From contig CAYQKV010000004.1 of assembly GCA_964418255.1 (NCBI GenBank), positions 103,855-167,854 on the forward strand: a stretch of DNA of 64,000 nt. The letters run 5' to 3'. The notes below the pieces were generated by a model, which did not search any database, was not told where the DNA came from, and saw only the letters and a program-made list of their open reading frames with translations. This document shows positions 43,179 to 52,811 of this stretch, piece by piece (the stretch's first letter is position 1; every line of letters begins with the position of its first letter). A program made the translations under genes and the position numbers. The stretch is from CAG-1782 sp964418255 (GTDB lineage: Bacteria > Bacillota > Clostridia > Christensenellales > DTU072).

Positions 43179-44531
43179 TTATCTATCGTCTTCTTTTATA
43201 TATTCTCTCGGCTCGCGCACGCTCTTGTATGCGGGTCTTATTATCTTACAGGAATTGAGCAATTCTTCTATTCTGTGCGCGCTCCACCCCACGCTTCTCG
43301 CCACGGCGAAAATCGGCGTATACAGTTCTCTCGGAAGTCCGAGCATCTTATACGCAAGTCCGCTGTAAAAGTCGACGTTTACGCACACTCCCTTATAGAT
43401 TTTCCTCTTTTCGCTTATCTTCCTTATGGCAATTTCTTCCACTTTGGCGTACAAGTCGTACTCGTCTTCCATTCCTTTCTGTTTTGCGAGCTCTTTGACG
43501 AAAAACTTGAAAGTCTCCGCTCTCGGGTCGCTCAAAGAATACACCGCGTGCCCGAGTCCGTAGACGAGACCGCTGTTGTCAAACGCTTCTTTATTGAGAA
43601 GTTTATCGACGTATTCTTCAAGTTGACTTTCGTCTTTGGTATCCTTAACGGTTGATTTCAGGTTGTCAAACATCTCGATAACCTTTATATTCGCTCCGCC
43701 GTGTTTATGCCCTTTGAGCGAGCACAAAGCGGCTGTTAAAGCGGAATACGTATCCGTGCCCGCGCTGGTTACCACGTGGGTTGTAAACGTCGAGTTATTT
43801 CCGCCGCCGTGCTCCGCGTGCAAGATGAGCGCGACGTCGAGGACGTTCGCTTCCAAATCTGTATATTTACTGTCCGCTCTGAGCATACGCAGTATATTTT
43901 CCGCGGTGGAAAGTTTCGGGTTGGGAATATGTATGATAAGACTGCCGTGCTTATTTTTATGTTTATGCGCCTGGTACGCGTAGACCGCGAGCAGCGGCAT
44001 ATTGGCGATAAGCTGTATGCACTGACCGAGCACGTTGTCGAGGTCGAGTTTGTCCGCGTTTTTATCGTAACTATATAGCGTGAGTATGCTCTTTGCCATA
44101 TTGTTGATTATGTCTTTATTCGGCGCTTTCAGAATTACGTCTCTGACGAAATTAGACGGCAGACTGCGGCAAAGGGACAGAAGCTGACAAAAGTCTTCGA
44201 GTTCTTTTTCCGTCGGAAGTTTATCGAACAGCAAGAGGTAGGTGGCTTCTTCGAAACCGAAATTACCTTTCTTGTTTTTGATGAGGTCGATTACGTTATA
44301 GCCGCGATAATAGAGTTCTCCGTCGATGGGTACGAGTTTGCCGTCGACGTTTTTCTTCGCCCTTATATCGGAAATACGCGTAAGTCCGACGACCACGCCG
44401 TTGCCGTTTGCGTCCCTGAGTCCGCGTTTTACGTCGTATTTATCGTACAAATCCGCGTCGATTTTGTTGTTTTCGCGGCATATATCCGCCAAAGCCACTA
44501 TTTCGTCCATACTGTTTACATAGCGGTGCAT
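43179..44531 (-). CDS. gltA: Citrate synthase
   Basis: 450 residues. Catalytic histidines are seen in LILHAEHGGGNNSTF and LKGHKHGGAN; LVYGLGHAVYSLSDPRAE and the C-terminal NVDFYSGLAY, with the catalytic-Asp region, follow. The long N-terminal part with ITRISDI-type strand is typical of the larger citrate synthases of Clostridia. It condenses acetyl-CoA and oxaloacetate. Classical ribosome site AAGGAGG. With acn and fumC nearby it supports citrate formation for glutamate synthesis. 2-Methylcitrate synthase is related but has different flanks and no prp genes here. Confidence 0.93.
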   Translation of the reverse strand: MHRYVNSMDEIVALADICRENNKIDADLYDKYDVKRGLRDANGNGVVVGLTRISDIRAKKNVDGKLVPIDGELYYRGYNVIDLIKNKKGNFGFEEATYLLLFDKLPTEKELEDFCQLLSLCRSLPSNFVRDVILKAPNKDIINNMAKSILTLYSYDKNADKLDLDNVLGQCIQLIANMPLLAVYAYQAHKHKNKHGSLIIHIPNPKLSTAENILRMLRADSKYTDLEANVLDVALILHAEHGGGNNSTFTTHVVTSAGTDTYSALTAALCSLKGHKHGGANIKVIEMFDNLKSTVKDTKDESQLEEYVDKLLNKEAFDNSGLVYGLGHAVYSLSDPRAETFKFFVKELAKQKGMEDEYDLYAKVEEIAIRKISEKRKIYKGVCVNVDFYSGLAYKMLGLPRELYTPIFAVARSVGWSAHRIEELLNSCKIIRPAYKSVREPREYIKEDDR

Positions 44532-44630
44532 AAAAAACCTCCTTCTTTAAGCGCAATCACGCCGATTTTCAAAATAATTTTGTCTTAATTTTTCGCTTGT
44601 TCCGAATTTATCCGTCTAATTGACGCGTAT

Positions 44631-45164
44631 TTATCGCGTTTTATAGCAAAAATCTTTTATTTCGGAAATGAATTTTTCCGTCGCCGTTTCATCGAGCGGT
44701 TGCGAACTCATAATGAGTAAAGGAATCCCTTCTCCGCCGTGATAGGAAGGCTGAACATAATCGGCTTTTTCGTTCAGAACAAAACCGTTTCTTTGGTAAA
44801 AAGCAATTCTCCTGTCCGCATACCCGCCGTCGGGCGGTTCCACTTCGAGAATTATCGGTTTATTTTCGTAGGTTTTTACCATTAAACGCAGAGTTTCCGA
44901 GCCGTAGCCTTTGCCGCGTTCTTCGGGTTTTATCGTAATATGTTCAAGAAAAACGAAGTTTTTTAATTCCCATAACACCGCGCATCCGACCGTTTCATTC
45001 CCGAAAACAACCTTGTAAAAACGGCAGTTTTTTTCTTCCAGTAATTTTTTTTCGTCGGCATAAGTTCTGCGCTCTTCGAACGGAAAAGCTCTTTCCAAAT
45101 CCGCATATACCGAATCGAATTCGGCGTAAGAAACGGGTGAAAACCTCAAAAACTCTTTTTTCAT
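44631..45164 (-). CDS. GNAT family N-acetyltransferase
   Basis: 177 residues with the GNAT core: VGCAVLWELKNFVFLEHITI (strand 4), the acetyl-CoA loop EERGKGYGSETLRLM, and IILEVEPP plus FYQRNGFVLN (strands 5-7). Cytoplasmic, substrate unknown. No ribosome site precedes the ATG; the promoter's -10 box ends 6 bases before it, so the expected mRNA begins exactly at the start codon. Divergent from the DUF5662 gene, sharing a palindrome that holds both -35 boxes. Confidence 0.88.
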   Translation of the reverse strand: MKKEFLRFSPVSYAEFDSVYADLERAFPFEERRTYADEKKLLEEKNCRFYKVVFGNETVGCAVLWELKNFVFLEHITIKPEERGKGYGSETLRLMVKTYENKPIILEVEPPDGGYADRRIAFYQRNGFVLNEKADYVQPSYHGGEGIPLLIMSSQPLDETATEKFISEIKDFCYKTR

Positions 45165-45170
45165 TATAGT

Positions 45171-45233
45171 ATTCTATCACAAATTTTCTATTTCGTCAAC
45201 GTCGTTGACATTCATTTGTATTTTTGCTAAAAT
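45171..45233. promoter_or_regulatory. Back-to-back promoters with both -35 boxes inside one perfect palindrome
   Basis: Palindrome GTCAACGTCGTTGAC at 45195-45209. Plus strand: TTGACA 45205-45210, 17-base spacer, TAAAAT 45228-45233. Minus strand: TTGACG (45199-45194), 17-base spacer, TAGAAT (45176-45171). Start points fall near 45240 (+) and 45164 (-), so the plus gene has a 9-base leader and the minus gene none. The palindrome is also a plausible operator, since one bound dimer would block both promoters. Confidence 0.8.
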
Positions 45234-45248
45234 AAACGTAATTTTATT

Positions 45249-45773
45249 ATGAATAAGTTCGTCGGGCACCTGAAAATCGTTCTTCACCACAAAAAACTCG
45301 TCTTCCTTAACTGCGTAAAGGCGGGTATCCCGTTTCGCGGTTTTTTTCACGATATTTCCAAATTTTCTCCGACGGAATTTATCAACGGAGTAAAATATTT
45401 TTCCGACGGCAAACGCAGTCCGACCGTAGCCGAGCGTAAGGATAAAGGCTATTCCGCCGCCTGGCTTCACCATAAGGGAAGAAACCGCCATCATTTCGAA
45501 TACTGGACGGAACTCAACTGGAACGGACAAGAAATCTACGTATCCCCTATGCCCCTCGTCTTCGTCAAAGAAATGTTCTGCGACAGGCTTGCCGCGACCG
45601 AGACCTATCTCAAAGACCGCTACACAGACCTCGCGCCCCTCGAATACTATTTTGCCAAAAACGAACGCCGTTTCCTCCACGACAAAACCGCGGAAATTCT
45701 CGAACGCGCCCTTCTCACTCTCGCAACCGACGGAAAAGACGCCGCTCTTTCCTATCTCAAATCTCTGAAATAA
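45249..45773 (+). CDS. DUF5662 family protein
   Basis: 174 residues. Histidine-rich motifs: MNKFVGHLKIVLHHKK, FHDISKFSP, and AWLHHKGRNRHHFEYW, the pattern of the DUF5662 family, which resembles an HD-type metal site. Function unknown; metal-dependent hydrolysis is an inference from the His/Asp content. Leader only about 9 bases and without a ribosome site. It is divergent from the GNAT gene and shares its control region. Confidence 0.8.
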   Translation: MNKFVGHLKIVLHHKKLVFLNCVKAGIPFRGFFHDISKFSPTEFINGVKYFSDGKRSPTVAERKDKGYSAAWLHHKGRNRHHFEYWTELNWNGQEIYVSPMPLVFVKEMFCDRLAATETYLKDRYTDLAPLEYYFAKNERRFLHDKTAEILERALLTLATDGKDAALSYLKSLK

Positions 45774-45876
45774 CCGTCTTGATTCTTTCGGTTTTCTTTT
45801 TTGATTTCTGCTTTTGCTTATTGATTTTTTTTGCCAAATCAGCCTTGTTTTCTTTATAAAAATATCGATTTTTTTA

Positions 45877-46533
45877 TTAAAGATTATTCATTTTTGCTTT
45901 TAATCTTGCGTTATCCGGAACGAATTTATCCATAAAAGCGTGGAATTCTTTTCCGTGGTCGTGGTATGGAATATGCGCAAGTTCGTGCACTATCACCATA
46001 TCTATACATTCGTACGGTTGCGTTGCGAGGTTGACGGAAAAGGTAAGTTCTTCCGTAGTATATTTACATTTGCCCCACGCCGAAATTATTTCGCTGATTT
46101 TCCATTTTTTACAGGTTATGCCTACCAAATTTTCCATTACGGGCACCCGTTCTTTAAGATATTCGAACAGCCTTCTTTTATAAAATTCCGTAACCGCTCT
46201 TCTTGCGTGGTATCCTATCCTTCCGTTTACAAGTCCCAGATAAATTTTACCGTTGCAAAGCGCAATCGAATATTCGTCCGCGTCGTATACGCAAAGCGGA
46301 ATTTTTTCGCCGAAAAGCAGGATAAACCCGCCGTCTTTTAAGTCGTTAAGTTTATCGCTTTTTATACTTTCGGCTATAATCTCTTCCACGCGTTTTTTTG
46401 CATACGCGAGCGGATATGAAGACGGAATATTAAACGTAATCGCGTGTTCCGTACGCAAAACTCTGAACGTAATCGCTCTTCCGTTTGTGCGTTTTATCCT
46501 TATATCCGCTCCGTTTGCGGCAAGGTGTTCCAT
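45877..46533 (-). CDS. YgjP/DUF45-like zinc metallopeptidase
   Basis: 218 residues. IDMVIVHELAHIPYHDHGKEFHAFM gives HExxH plus a downstream histidine ligand, and WGKCKYTTEELTFSVNL before it is the conserved WGxC block of this family. N-terminal ~100 residues form a beta-rich domain usual for it. Probable soluble metallopeptidase with unknown substrate. It starts 15 bases after the flavoprotein gene without a clear ribosome site, so translation may be coupled. The ~100 bases between its stop and the DUF5662 gene are T-rich, with no clear hairpin. Confidence 0.85.
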   Translation of the reverse strand: MEHLAANGADIRIKRTNGRAITFRVLRTEHAITFNIPSSYPLAYAKKRVEEIIAESIKSDKLNDLKDGGFILLFGEKIPLCVYDADEYSIALCNGKIYLGLVNGRIGYHARRAVTEFYKRRLFEYLKERVPVMENLVGITCKKWKISEIISAWGKCKYTTEELTFSVNLATQPYECIDMVIVHELAHIPYHDHGKEFHAFMDKFVPDNARLKAKMNNL

Positions 46534-46548
46534 TGATTTAAGGAAAAA

Positions 46549-47841
46549 CTATTCGTACAGACCGTCGAGTTTTTCCTGCCAGTTCCCGACGGCTTTTTCG
46601 TCGTAAACAGCCGGTATGCTTTTTGCAAGGTCCGCTACTTTTCGTGAATTTGACGCTACCGACGCGGCTTTCATCAGAACGGAAATACGCTTTCTTCCTT
46701 TCCAGCCCATTTGTAACATTTGCGGGAAAGTGAATTTAAGCAAACCGCCGCTCGACCCGTTGCCCAAAAGTTTTTCGTCCATTACGCCCGATTCGAACAT
46801 AAAATTCAAATCGTCGTTATCCATTCCGAGCATCCAGCGTTTTAATATATCCACGCCGCAGAACGACGCGTACATCGAGAAAAATTTAACTTGATATTTC
46901 CAAAGGTTTTCCACCGTACAATCGTCGTTTTCCGTCAAAACGTCTTTCAACATTTTTCCGCAATCCAGACTGCAAACGATGCCCGAACCCATCATAGGTA
47001 TGGTCATAAACGCCGAATCTCCGCAGAGAACGTATCCGTCCGTCACCATTTTCGAAATCGGATACCTGACGGGAATCACCGATGTATAGCCCGCTTTAAC
47101 GAGTTCGTCGGAGAGCACGGGGTTGTCTTTTTTCAAATCGTTCATAGCGGCGTTGAAATCTTCGTCGGTAAGTTTTCCGATACTTCCTATCAGAATATCG
47201 ACTATTCCGTCATCGTAAATGCACCAGCTTATACCCTTTCTTCCGATATGTTTCAAGTACGCCTTATTTGTATGCTCCACATTTTCGCCTTCTTTCGCTT
47301 TGAAGAAACCGCGGTAAGCAACGAAAACTTCGTCCTCTTTCGGTTGCGCCATTATTTTCGCTTTACTATCTAACGACGCTCTGAACTTAGAATAAACTCC
47401 CGAACAATCGACCACAAGGTCGCAATATTCTTCTTTTCCTTCTACCACTACGCCTTTAACTTTGGTTCCGTCCGAAATAAGTTTCTCGACTTCGGTTTCG
47501 TATTCCACGACGGATTTATCTTTAAGTAAAGAATATAAATAATCGTTAAGCGGACGGCGGTAAATGGAAATATCGCTTTGCTGCGCGGAATATACCGAAA
47601 TTTTCACCGTTTCCGACGGGTTTACGAAAGTCCACGGTTTTTTCGGGTAATACGCGTCCTTAGGGGGCATAGGAATACCTATACGCTCGAAAACCGCAGG
47701 GGCGATATCGTCCGTCCAGTCGAACGCAACGTCTTCTCTTCTTTTCTTTTCATAAAGTTTAACTTCGAATCCCGCTTCCGCAAGACAGCGCGCCATATTA
47801 AGCCCGCCCTGATTGCCACCGATGATAATAGCTTTTTTCAC
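46549..47841 (-). CDS. FAD-dependent oxidoreductase, geranylgeranyl-reductase/halogenase-like
   Basis: 430 residues; start codon GTG at 47841 with GAGG 9 bases upstream. N-terminal FAD fold AIIIGGNQGGLNMARCLAEAGF and the second dinucleotide strand LVVDCSGVYSKFR; the GD motif is GYVLCGDSAFMTIPMMGSG. This is the layout of group A flavin monooxygenases and lipid prenyl reductases. One change: GxGxxG is GGNQGG. Substrate unknown; reduction of a lipid or oxidation of a small aromatic are both possible. Confidence 0.8.
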   Translation of the reverse strand: MKKAIIIGGNQGGLNMARCLAEAGFEVKLYEKKRREDVAFDWTDDIAPAVFERIGIPMPPKDAYYPKKPWTFVNPSETVKISVYSAQQSDISIYRRPLNDYLYSLLKDKSVVEYETEVEKLISDGTKVKGVVVEGKEEYCDLVVDCSGVYSKFRASLDSKAKIMAQPKEDEVFVAYRGFFKAKEGENVEHTNKAYLKHIGRKGISWCIYDDGIVDILIGSIGKLTDEDFNAAMNDLKKDNPVLSDELVKAGYTSVIPVRYPISKMVTDGYVLCGDSAFMTIPMMGSGIVCSLDCGKMLKDVLTENDDCTVENLWKYQVKFFSMYASFCGVDILKRWMLGMDNDDLNFMFESGVMDEKLLGNGSSGGLLKFTFPQMLQMGWKGRKRISVLMKAASVASNSRKVADLAKSIPAVYDEKAVGNWQEKLDGLYE

Positions 47842-48025
47842 AATATGTTTCCTCGCTTTATTTTTTATTATTTTAATATTTTACCATAAATTACCATACC
47901 CGTCAATGCCGTAATTTCATCAAATAACGGATAACAACTTCCTTCGTCGATTTTTTACTTTTCGGTTTTCTTTTATATTTTTTATAAATATGAAAATAAT
48001 CATATAAAAACGCGGAACTTATTTT

Positions 48026-49657
48026 ATGCAACTTACTGATTTCTTCGGGCTCGTCGGCGGGCTTGCTCTCTTTCTTTTCGGTATGCACCTGATGAGCGAA
48101 GGACTCGAATCCGTCGCGGGTTCGGGAATGAAAAAAATTCTCGAAAAACTTACTTCCAACCGCTTCGTAGGCATTCTTGCCGGCGCGGGGATAACGGCTG
48201 TCATTCAATCTTCCTCCGCGACCACCGTTATGGTAATAGGCTTTGTAAATTCCCGCCTTATGTCCCTGACTCAGGCGGTATGGGTGATAATGGGCGCGAA
48301 TATAGGCACGACGATTACCGGACAGCTTATAGCTCTCGACGTAGGGCTCATCGCGCCTGTTTTCGCACTTATTGGCGTTATTATGTGCGTATTTATCAAA
48401 AAACCGATAATAAATAATTACGGCAACATTATTGCGGGACTCGGAATACTATTTATCGGAATGAACATTATGAGTTCTTCTATGCTGCCGCTTAGCTCCT
48501 CACAAAAATTCGTATCGATTTTGACGTCTTTCGACAATCCTTTTATCGGGATACTCGCAGGCGCGGCGTTCACCGCGATTATACAGTCTTCTTCCGCTTC
48601 GATAGGCATACTTCAAGCTCTCGCAAGCGCAAATCTTATTCCTTTGCAAAGCGCGGCGTTCGTGCTTTTCGGTCAGAATATAGGGACTTGCGTCACCGCT
48701 CTTATCGCTTCCGTAGGGACTTCCCGCGCGGCGAAACGCGCGACCTTAATTCATCTTGCGTTCAATTTAAGCGGCGCTCTTATATTCGGGCTGATATGTT
48801 TTTTCACGCCGTTTACAAACCTCATCGCTTCTCTTACGCCAGACAACCCCGCTATGCAAATTGCTAATTTGCACACGGTTTTCAACGTCGCCACGACTTT
48901 GCTTCTTCTTCCTTTCGGCTCGTTTCTCGCCCGTTTTGCGACGCTCATTCTTCCCGAAAAGCCCTTTGAACAGAGCGAAGGAAAACGCCTTATGTTCATA
49001 AATTCGGACGCGGCGGTTCGCCCCGACGCCGTCGGGCGTTTTCTGATTGCGGAAAACGCGGTGTTTGAAGAGCTCGGACGTTTGGCGCAGATGGTGAAAG
49101 TCAACCTAACTTGCGCGTTCGATTCCTTTCTTTTTCCCGAAAAAAGCAAGGAAAAAGCGCCCGAAAAGACCGAAGAATATATCGACTATCTCAACGCCGA
49201 AATCACAAAGTACGTCACGTCCCGTCTCGTGGGCGGCGCTCACGGCGTTAAACACGCCGAAGTCGAGGCGTTTTTCCGCATTTCGGGCAACCTCGAACGC
49301 ATTGCCGACCATTCTCTCAACATCTGTCAATACGGCGAAACTTTCATAAAAAACAAACTGAAAATTTCCGAAGTCGCGCTTAGCGAAATCGAAAATATGA
49401 AATCCCTTGCCCTATCCTTTTTCGAAAGTATTTCTTCTCTTTCTCCGTTTGACGAAAACGGATTGAAAAACGCCGAAAAGACCGAACAAACTTTCGACGA
49501 CGTAACCGAAGAATACCGCAAAAAGCAGTTGGAACGGCTGCAAACGGGCGTTTGCTCGGGAGAATCCTGCGTGCTTTTTTCCGAGCTTCTTACCGATTTC
49601 GAGCGCATAGGCGACCATATTCTCAACATCGCCGAGGCTCTCTCTTTGACGGCTTGA
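48026..49657 (+). CDS. Na+/phosphate cotransporter family protein with PhoU-like tail
   Basis: 543 residues. Two inverted repeats, each with the QSSSA signature (VIQSSSATTVMVIG and IIQSSSASIGILQA), and about eight membrane spans to ~residue 310, then a cytoplasmic PhoU-like helical domain (LERIADHSLNICQYGE, DFERIGDHILNIAE). This is the YjbB/NptA type. It is expected to move phosphate with sodium, and the PhoU-like part senses or regulates. The ribosome site is weak. A strong terminator follows at 49680. Confidence 0.93.
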   Translation: MQLTDFFGLVGGLALFLFGMHLMSEGLESVAGSGMKKILEKLTSNRFVGILAGAGITAVIQSSSATTVMVIGFVNSRLMSLTQAVWVIMGANIGTTITGQLIALDVGLIAPVFALIGVIMCVFIKKPIINNYGNIIAGLGILFIGMNIMSSSMLPLSSSQKFVSILTSFDNPFIGILAGAAFTAIIQSSSASIGILQALASANLIPLQSAAFVLFGQNIGTCVTALIASVGTSRAAKRATLIHLAFNLSGALIFGLICFFTPFTNLIASLTPDNPAMQIANLHTVFNVATTLLLLPFGSFLARFATLILPEKPFEQSEGKRLMFINSDAAVRPDAVGRFLIAENAVFEELGRLAQMVKVNLTCAFDSFLFPEKSKEKAPEKTEEYIDYLNAEITKYVTSRLVGGAHGVKHAEVEAFFRISGNLERIADHSLNICQYGETFIKNKLKISEVALSEIENMKSLALSFFESISSLSPFDENGLKNAEKTEQTFDDVTEEYRKKQLERLQTGVCSGESCVLFSELLTDFERIGDHILNIAEALSLTA

Positions 49658-49679
49658 TTATCCTTTTTCTCCATATAAA

Positions 49680-49708
49680 AAGCGGAACCCGTGGTTTGGG
49701 TTCCGCTT
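49680..49708 (+). terminator. Terminator of the Na/Pi transporter gene
   Basis: AAGCGGAACCC (49680-49690) pairs perfectly with 49698-49708 over a 7-base loop, followed by ATTTTTT. Its left flank is also A-rich, so it may serve the convergent aquaporin-fusion gene. Confidence 0.9.
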
Positions 49709-49733
49709 AAATTTTTTATCCTTGTATTTGCCG

Positions 49734-52700
49734 TCAGTTCTTTTCCGGTTTTGCCAGAAAGTTATACGCAAACGCCGCAAGCGCCGCTCCGCAAAGAGGT
49801 CCGACAATGGAAATCCAGATTTGAGAAATTGCAGTGAAGTCTCCGCCTATCATCTGCAACAGCGCGGGTCCTATCGAACGCGCGGGGTTTACCGACGTTC
49901 CCGTAAGTCTTATTCCGAGCAGGTGCACCAGGGTAAGAGTGAGACCGATGACTATTCCCGTAACCGCTTTGTTGTCCGTTTTGGACGTTACTCCGAGAAT
50001 TGCTATTACGAATATGAACGTAAGCACTATTTCCACAACCAACGCCACGCCGAGCGCGCCGCCGTCGCCGTAAGCGTCAACCAACGCCGTTTGCGCCGCG
50101 TTTCCTCCGAGATTGGTAAACCTTCCGAAAAACAGTCCCACAAGCGCCGCGCCGACGATAGCGCCTACTATCTGACTTCCCACGTACGCGAAAAATTCTT
50201 TCACCGTCATTTTTTTGCTTATAAGCATTGCAAATGACACTGCGGGGTTGATATGGCAACCGGAAATATTCCCGATTGAATATGCCATCGCGACAATAGC
50301 CAGTCCGAACGCGAGAGCGGTCGCCGCAAGTCCGTCGTTTCCGACGCAACCCGTCGCTACCGCGACTCCGCATCCTACTATGACGAGTACAGCCGTGCCG
50401 ATAAATTCGGCAAGCTGATTGTTGTCTTGCACGTAGTAATTTCCCAAATTATCTTCGTCATATTCCGAATAACGGATAGGTTTGTTTATATTGAGGATTG
50501 CTCCGCCTTCACGCGCGTAACATTTGGTTATCGTACTGCCGTCCTTTACGTTAAGGGTACCCGAAGCCTCGTTTCTTACGCCGCCACCGTAATACTGCGA
50601 CCCGAAGCCCGTGCCTGCCTGTCCGAAGAAGTTATCGTTGTTTTGCAAAGTCGAACCGCTTTCAAGGTTCAATATTCCGTCGTTTACGATGATAGGCGAA
50701 GCCGCTTTCACGCCCGTGTTGTTGCTCGTAACCGTTCCCGCAACGCCGTCTCTGTCGGTAATTTCGATTTTGCCGTCGTTGCCCCATACCGAGCCGCCGT
50801 TGTTCGCTTTATTGCCGGTAAAAGTCGCGCTTTCTCCGCTGAACGTTAAGGTAGCGCCGCTTTTTACGTAAATCGCTCCGCCGTTTCCCGTCACGCTGTT
50901 GTTTTCAAACGTTACGTTACTTTCTATGGTTACTTCTGCGCTCTCGTCGGCGTAAATCGCTCCGCCGTGACTTCCCGAACCGCCCTTAAACGTCGTGTTT
51001 TCGGCGTTAAGCGTTCCGTCAACCTTCATAAGTCCTTTATTTATTGCGCTTTCGCCGTTATTTGCTTCGGTTGCGTCAATCGTTATATTCGAAAGGTTGA
51101 GCGAAGAGCCGCTTCCTACGATGAACACAGTGGAATTTCCGTTCGGGTCGTCGTTATAACTTTTGTCCACTTCAATCGTAGCCGAACCTTCCGCTTTGAG
51201 CGTAATGTTTTGTTGGTAAATCGATACATATCTTTTAATCTTCGGATTTCCCACCGCGCAAATCGTCGATTCCGAATTATCCATCGGACAAGCTTGAACC
51301 GCGTCGGCAAGCTCCGCGTATACGGTCGTTTTGTCTGTGAGCCCTGCGTTGTCTTTATCTATATAGAAACCGTTTTTAGGCTCGCTGTTTACGGTAAACG
51401 AAACCGTGCCGTTTTTATGATTTTCGTCTCCTTCGTCTTTAACGGTGACTGTAACAGAAGCGTATGTAGACTTATTGCCGTCCGTCGTAATAATGCCCGT
51501 CGTTTTGTCGTAATTCCAACCTTTGGGAGGGTCCGACGGTTCTATCGTTATAGCAGTCGCTCCTATCGCGCCCGTGAAATATTCGTTTAAGTTTATCAAA
51601 CCGCCGAGCGCGTCGATAGTCGCCTCGCTTTGCGTTGCGGCAAGCGTCGAATCCGCTTTGTTTATCGTAAACGTTTTATCTACGGTTCCCGTGTAATTTC
51701 CGCTGAACGTGATTGTTGCTTTCGCCTCGCCCGCGTTCGTATTATAGGCATATTCTACGGTATAGTCCGTGCCCTCGACAAGCGTTTTATTTCCGTCTTT
51801 TACGGTAATCGCAGGCGTGAGTTCTTCTCCCGTGTACGTAACGTCGGAGATAGCGATTGAACTTTCGCCCAAAGCCTTCGGGTTTATCGTAAACGTTTTT
51901 TGCGTCGAGCCCGAGTAGTTGCCCTTAAACATAACCGTGACGGTCGCCGTGCCCGCGTTTACATTGTCTTTATATATTAAATCGAAGTCCGTACCGCTTG
52001 TAAGTAATTTGCCCGAACCGTTAACCTGAGCAACAACAGCCGCGGTTTGCGTAATCGGATTTCCCGTATACGTTGCGGGGTCGTTGGTGAAAATAACGTT
52101 CGCCGAACTTGCGTCCACCGCCGAAATCGACCAATAATAGTACTTTGTAGAAGTCGTTTTGTCCGCCCAGGCATAGCCGGAAGCGGGAGTCGCCATTGCA
52201 AAATAATTCCCGGCGTTAACAGCCGAAGTGGTACCGGTCCAAATTACTCCCTCCTGGTGTAAAGTATTGTAAGAAAAAGGAGTCTTCGAACCGCCGGTAT
52301 AGTCGCCCTGACTCGGCATAGTGTAAAGGTTTCCGCTCCCCGACGCTCCGGGAACGCTGAAACCGCTCAGAAGTTTTACCATATCGAGTTTCAAACTTCC
52401 GCCTGTAGCCGTTTGGGAAAAACCGCTACTTGTTAAGTAGTAATTTATCTGTCTCCCCTTAGTACTTCCTATACGAACGTAAAAAGGATAATACACGTAA
52501 CCGTCGGAAGTAACTTTAAGGTCCTTTGTACTCTGCGGACAGTCTACCTGCAAATGACTATGGTCCCATCCGCCAACAGTAAGCTTATTATAATTAGGGT
52601 TAGAATATTGCCCGGGCATCGCGTTCGCACCGGGGGTCATTTCTCCGCTGTTGCCGATAACCGACATAAATATAAATCTTTTTCCGCCGTAGTACAAAAC

Positions 52701-52811
52701 GTTAATCGTACCGGAACTAGTCCAAACCGACCCGTTGACCAAACAAGAAGAACCAGAACTGATAGTTATTGGATATCCGCTATGGAACCGCCAACCCGAC
52801 TGAGCGAACAA
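49734..52811 (-). CDS. Surface-protein repeats fused in frame to an aquaporin (5' end damaged)
   Basis: An open frame of 1025 codons. From a TTG near 52811 it codes a domain of ~230 residues (SGWRFHSGYPITISSGSS), two MBG/Ig-like repeats ending in KTFTINPKA and KTFTINKAD, and a beta-helix with Pmp-like GGAI motifs (GGAIYADE, GGAIYVKS, GGSVW, GGAILN). At about residue 779 (base 50477) it runs without a stop into a complete six-span MIP channel: AEFIGTAVLVIVGCGVAV, first box HINPAVS, second box VNPARS. No ATG starts the aquaporin; a GTG just before QDNNQLAEF is possible. The frame lacks a signal peptide, which sits in another frame upstream. Could be a genuine chimera, a deletion joint or an assembly error. 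Confidence 0.75.
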   Translation of the reverse strand: MFAQSGWRFHSGYPITISSGSSCLVNGSVWTSSGTINVLYYGGKRFIFMSVIGNSGEMTPGANAMPGQYSNPNYNKLTVGGWDHSHLQVDCPQSTKDLKVTSDGYVYYPFYVRIGSTKGRQINYYLTSSGFSQTATGGSLKLDMVKLLSGFSVPGASGSGNLYTMPSQGDYTGGSKTPFSYNTLHQEGVIWTGTTSAVNAGNYFAMATPASGYAWADKTTSTKYYYWSISAVDASSANVIFTNDPATYTGNPITQTAAVVAQVNGSGKLLTSGTDFDLIYKDNVNAGTATVTVMFKGNYSGSTQKTFTINPKALGESSIAISDVTYTGEELTPAITVKDGNKTLVEGTDYTVEYAYNTNAGEAKATITFSGNYTGTVDKTFTINKADSTLAATQSEATIDALGGLINLNEYFTGAIGATAITIEPSDPPKGWNYDKTTGIITTDGNKSTYASVTVTVKDEGDENHKNGTVSFTVNSEPKNGFYIDKDNAGLTDKTTVYAELADAVQACPMDNSESTICAVGNPKIKRYVSIYQQNITLKAEGSATIEVDKSYNDDPNGNSTVFIVGSGSSLNLSNITIDATEANNGESAINKGLMKVDGTLNAENTTFKGGSGSHGGAIYADESAEVTIESNVTFENNSVTGNGGAIYVKSGATLTFSGESATFTGNKANNGGSVWGNDGKIEITDRDGVAGTVTSNNTGVKAASPIIVNDGILNLESGSTLQNNDNFFGQAGTGFGSQYYGGGVRNEASGTLNVKDGSTITKCYAREGGAILNINKPIRYSEYDEDNLGNYYVQDNNQLAEFIGTAVLVIVGCGVAVATGCVGNDGLAATALAFGLAIVAMAYSIGNISGCHINPAVSFAMLISKKMTVKEFFAYVGSQIVGAIVGAALVGLFFGRFTNLGGNAAQTALVDAYGDGGALGVALVVEIVLTFIFVIAILGVTSKTDNKAVTGIVIGLTLTLVHLLGIRLTGTSVNPARSIGPALLQMIGGDFTAISQIWISIVGPLCGAALAAFAYNFLAKPEKN

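Noticed and set aside
52809..52811. TTG at 52811 as the true start of the surface-protein/aquaporin gene
   Set aside because: No ribosome site, and a real signal peptide with a good site lies upstream in another frame, so this is more likely an internal position of a broken gene.
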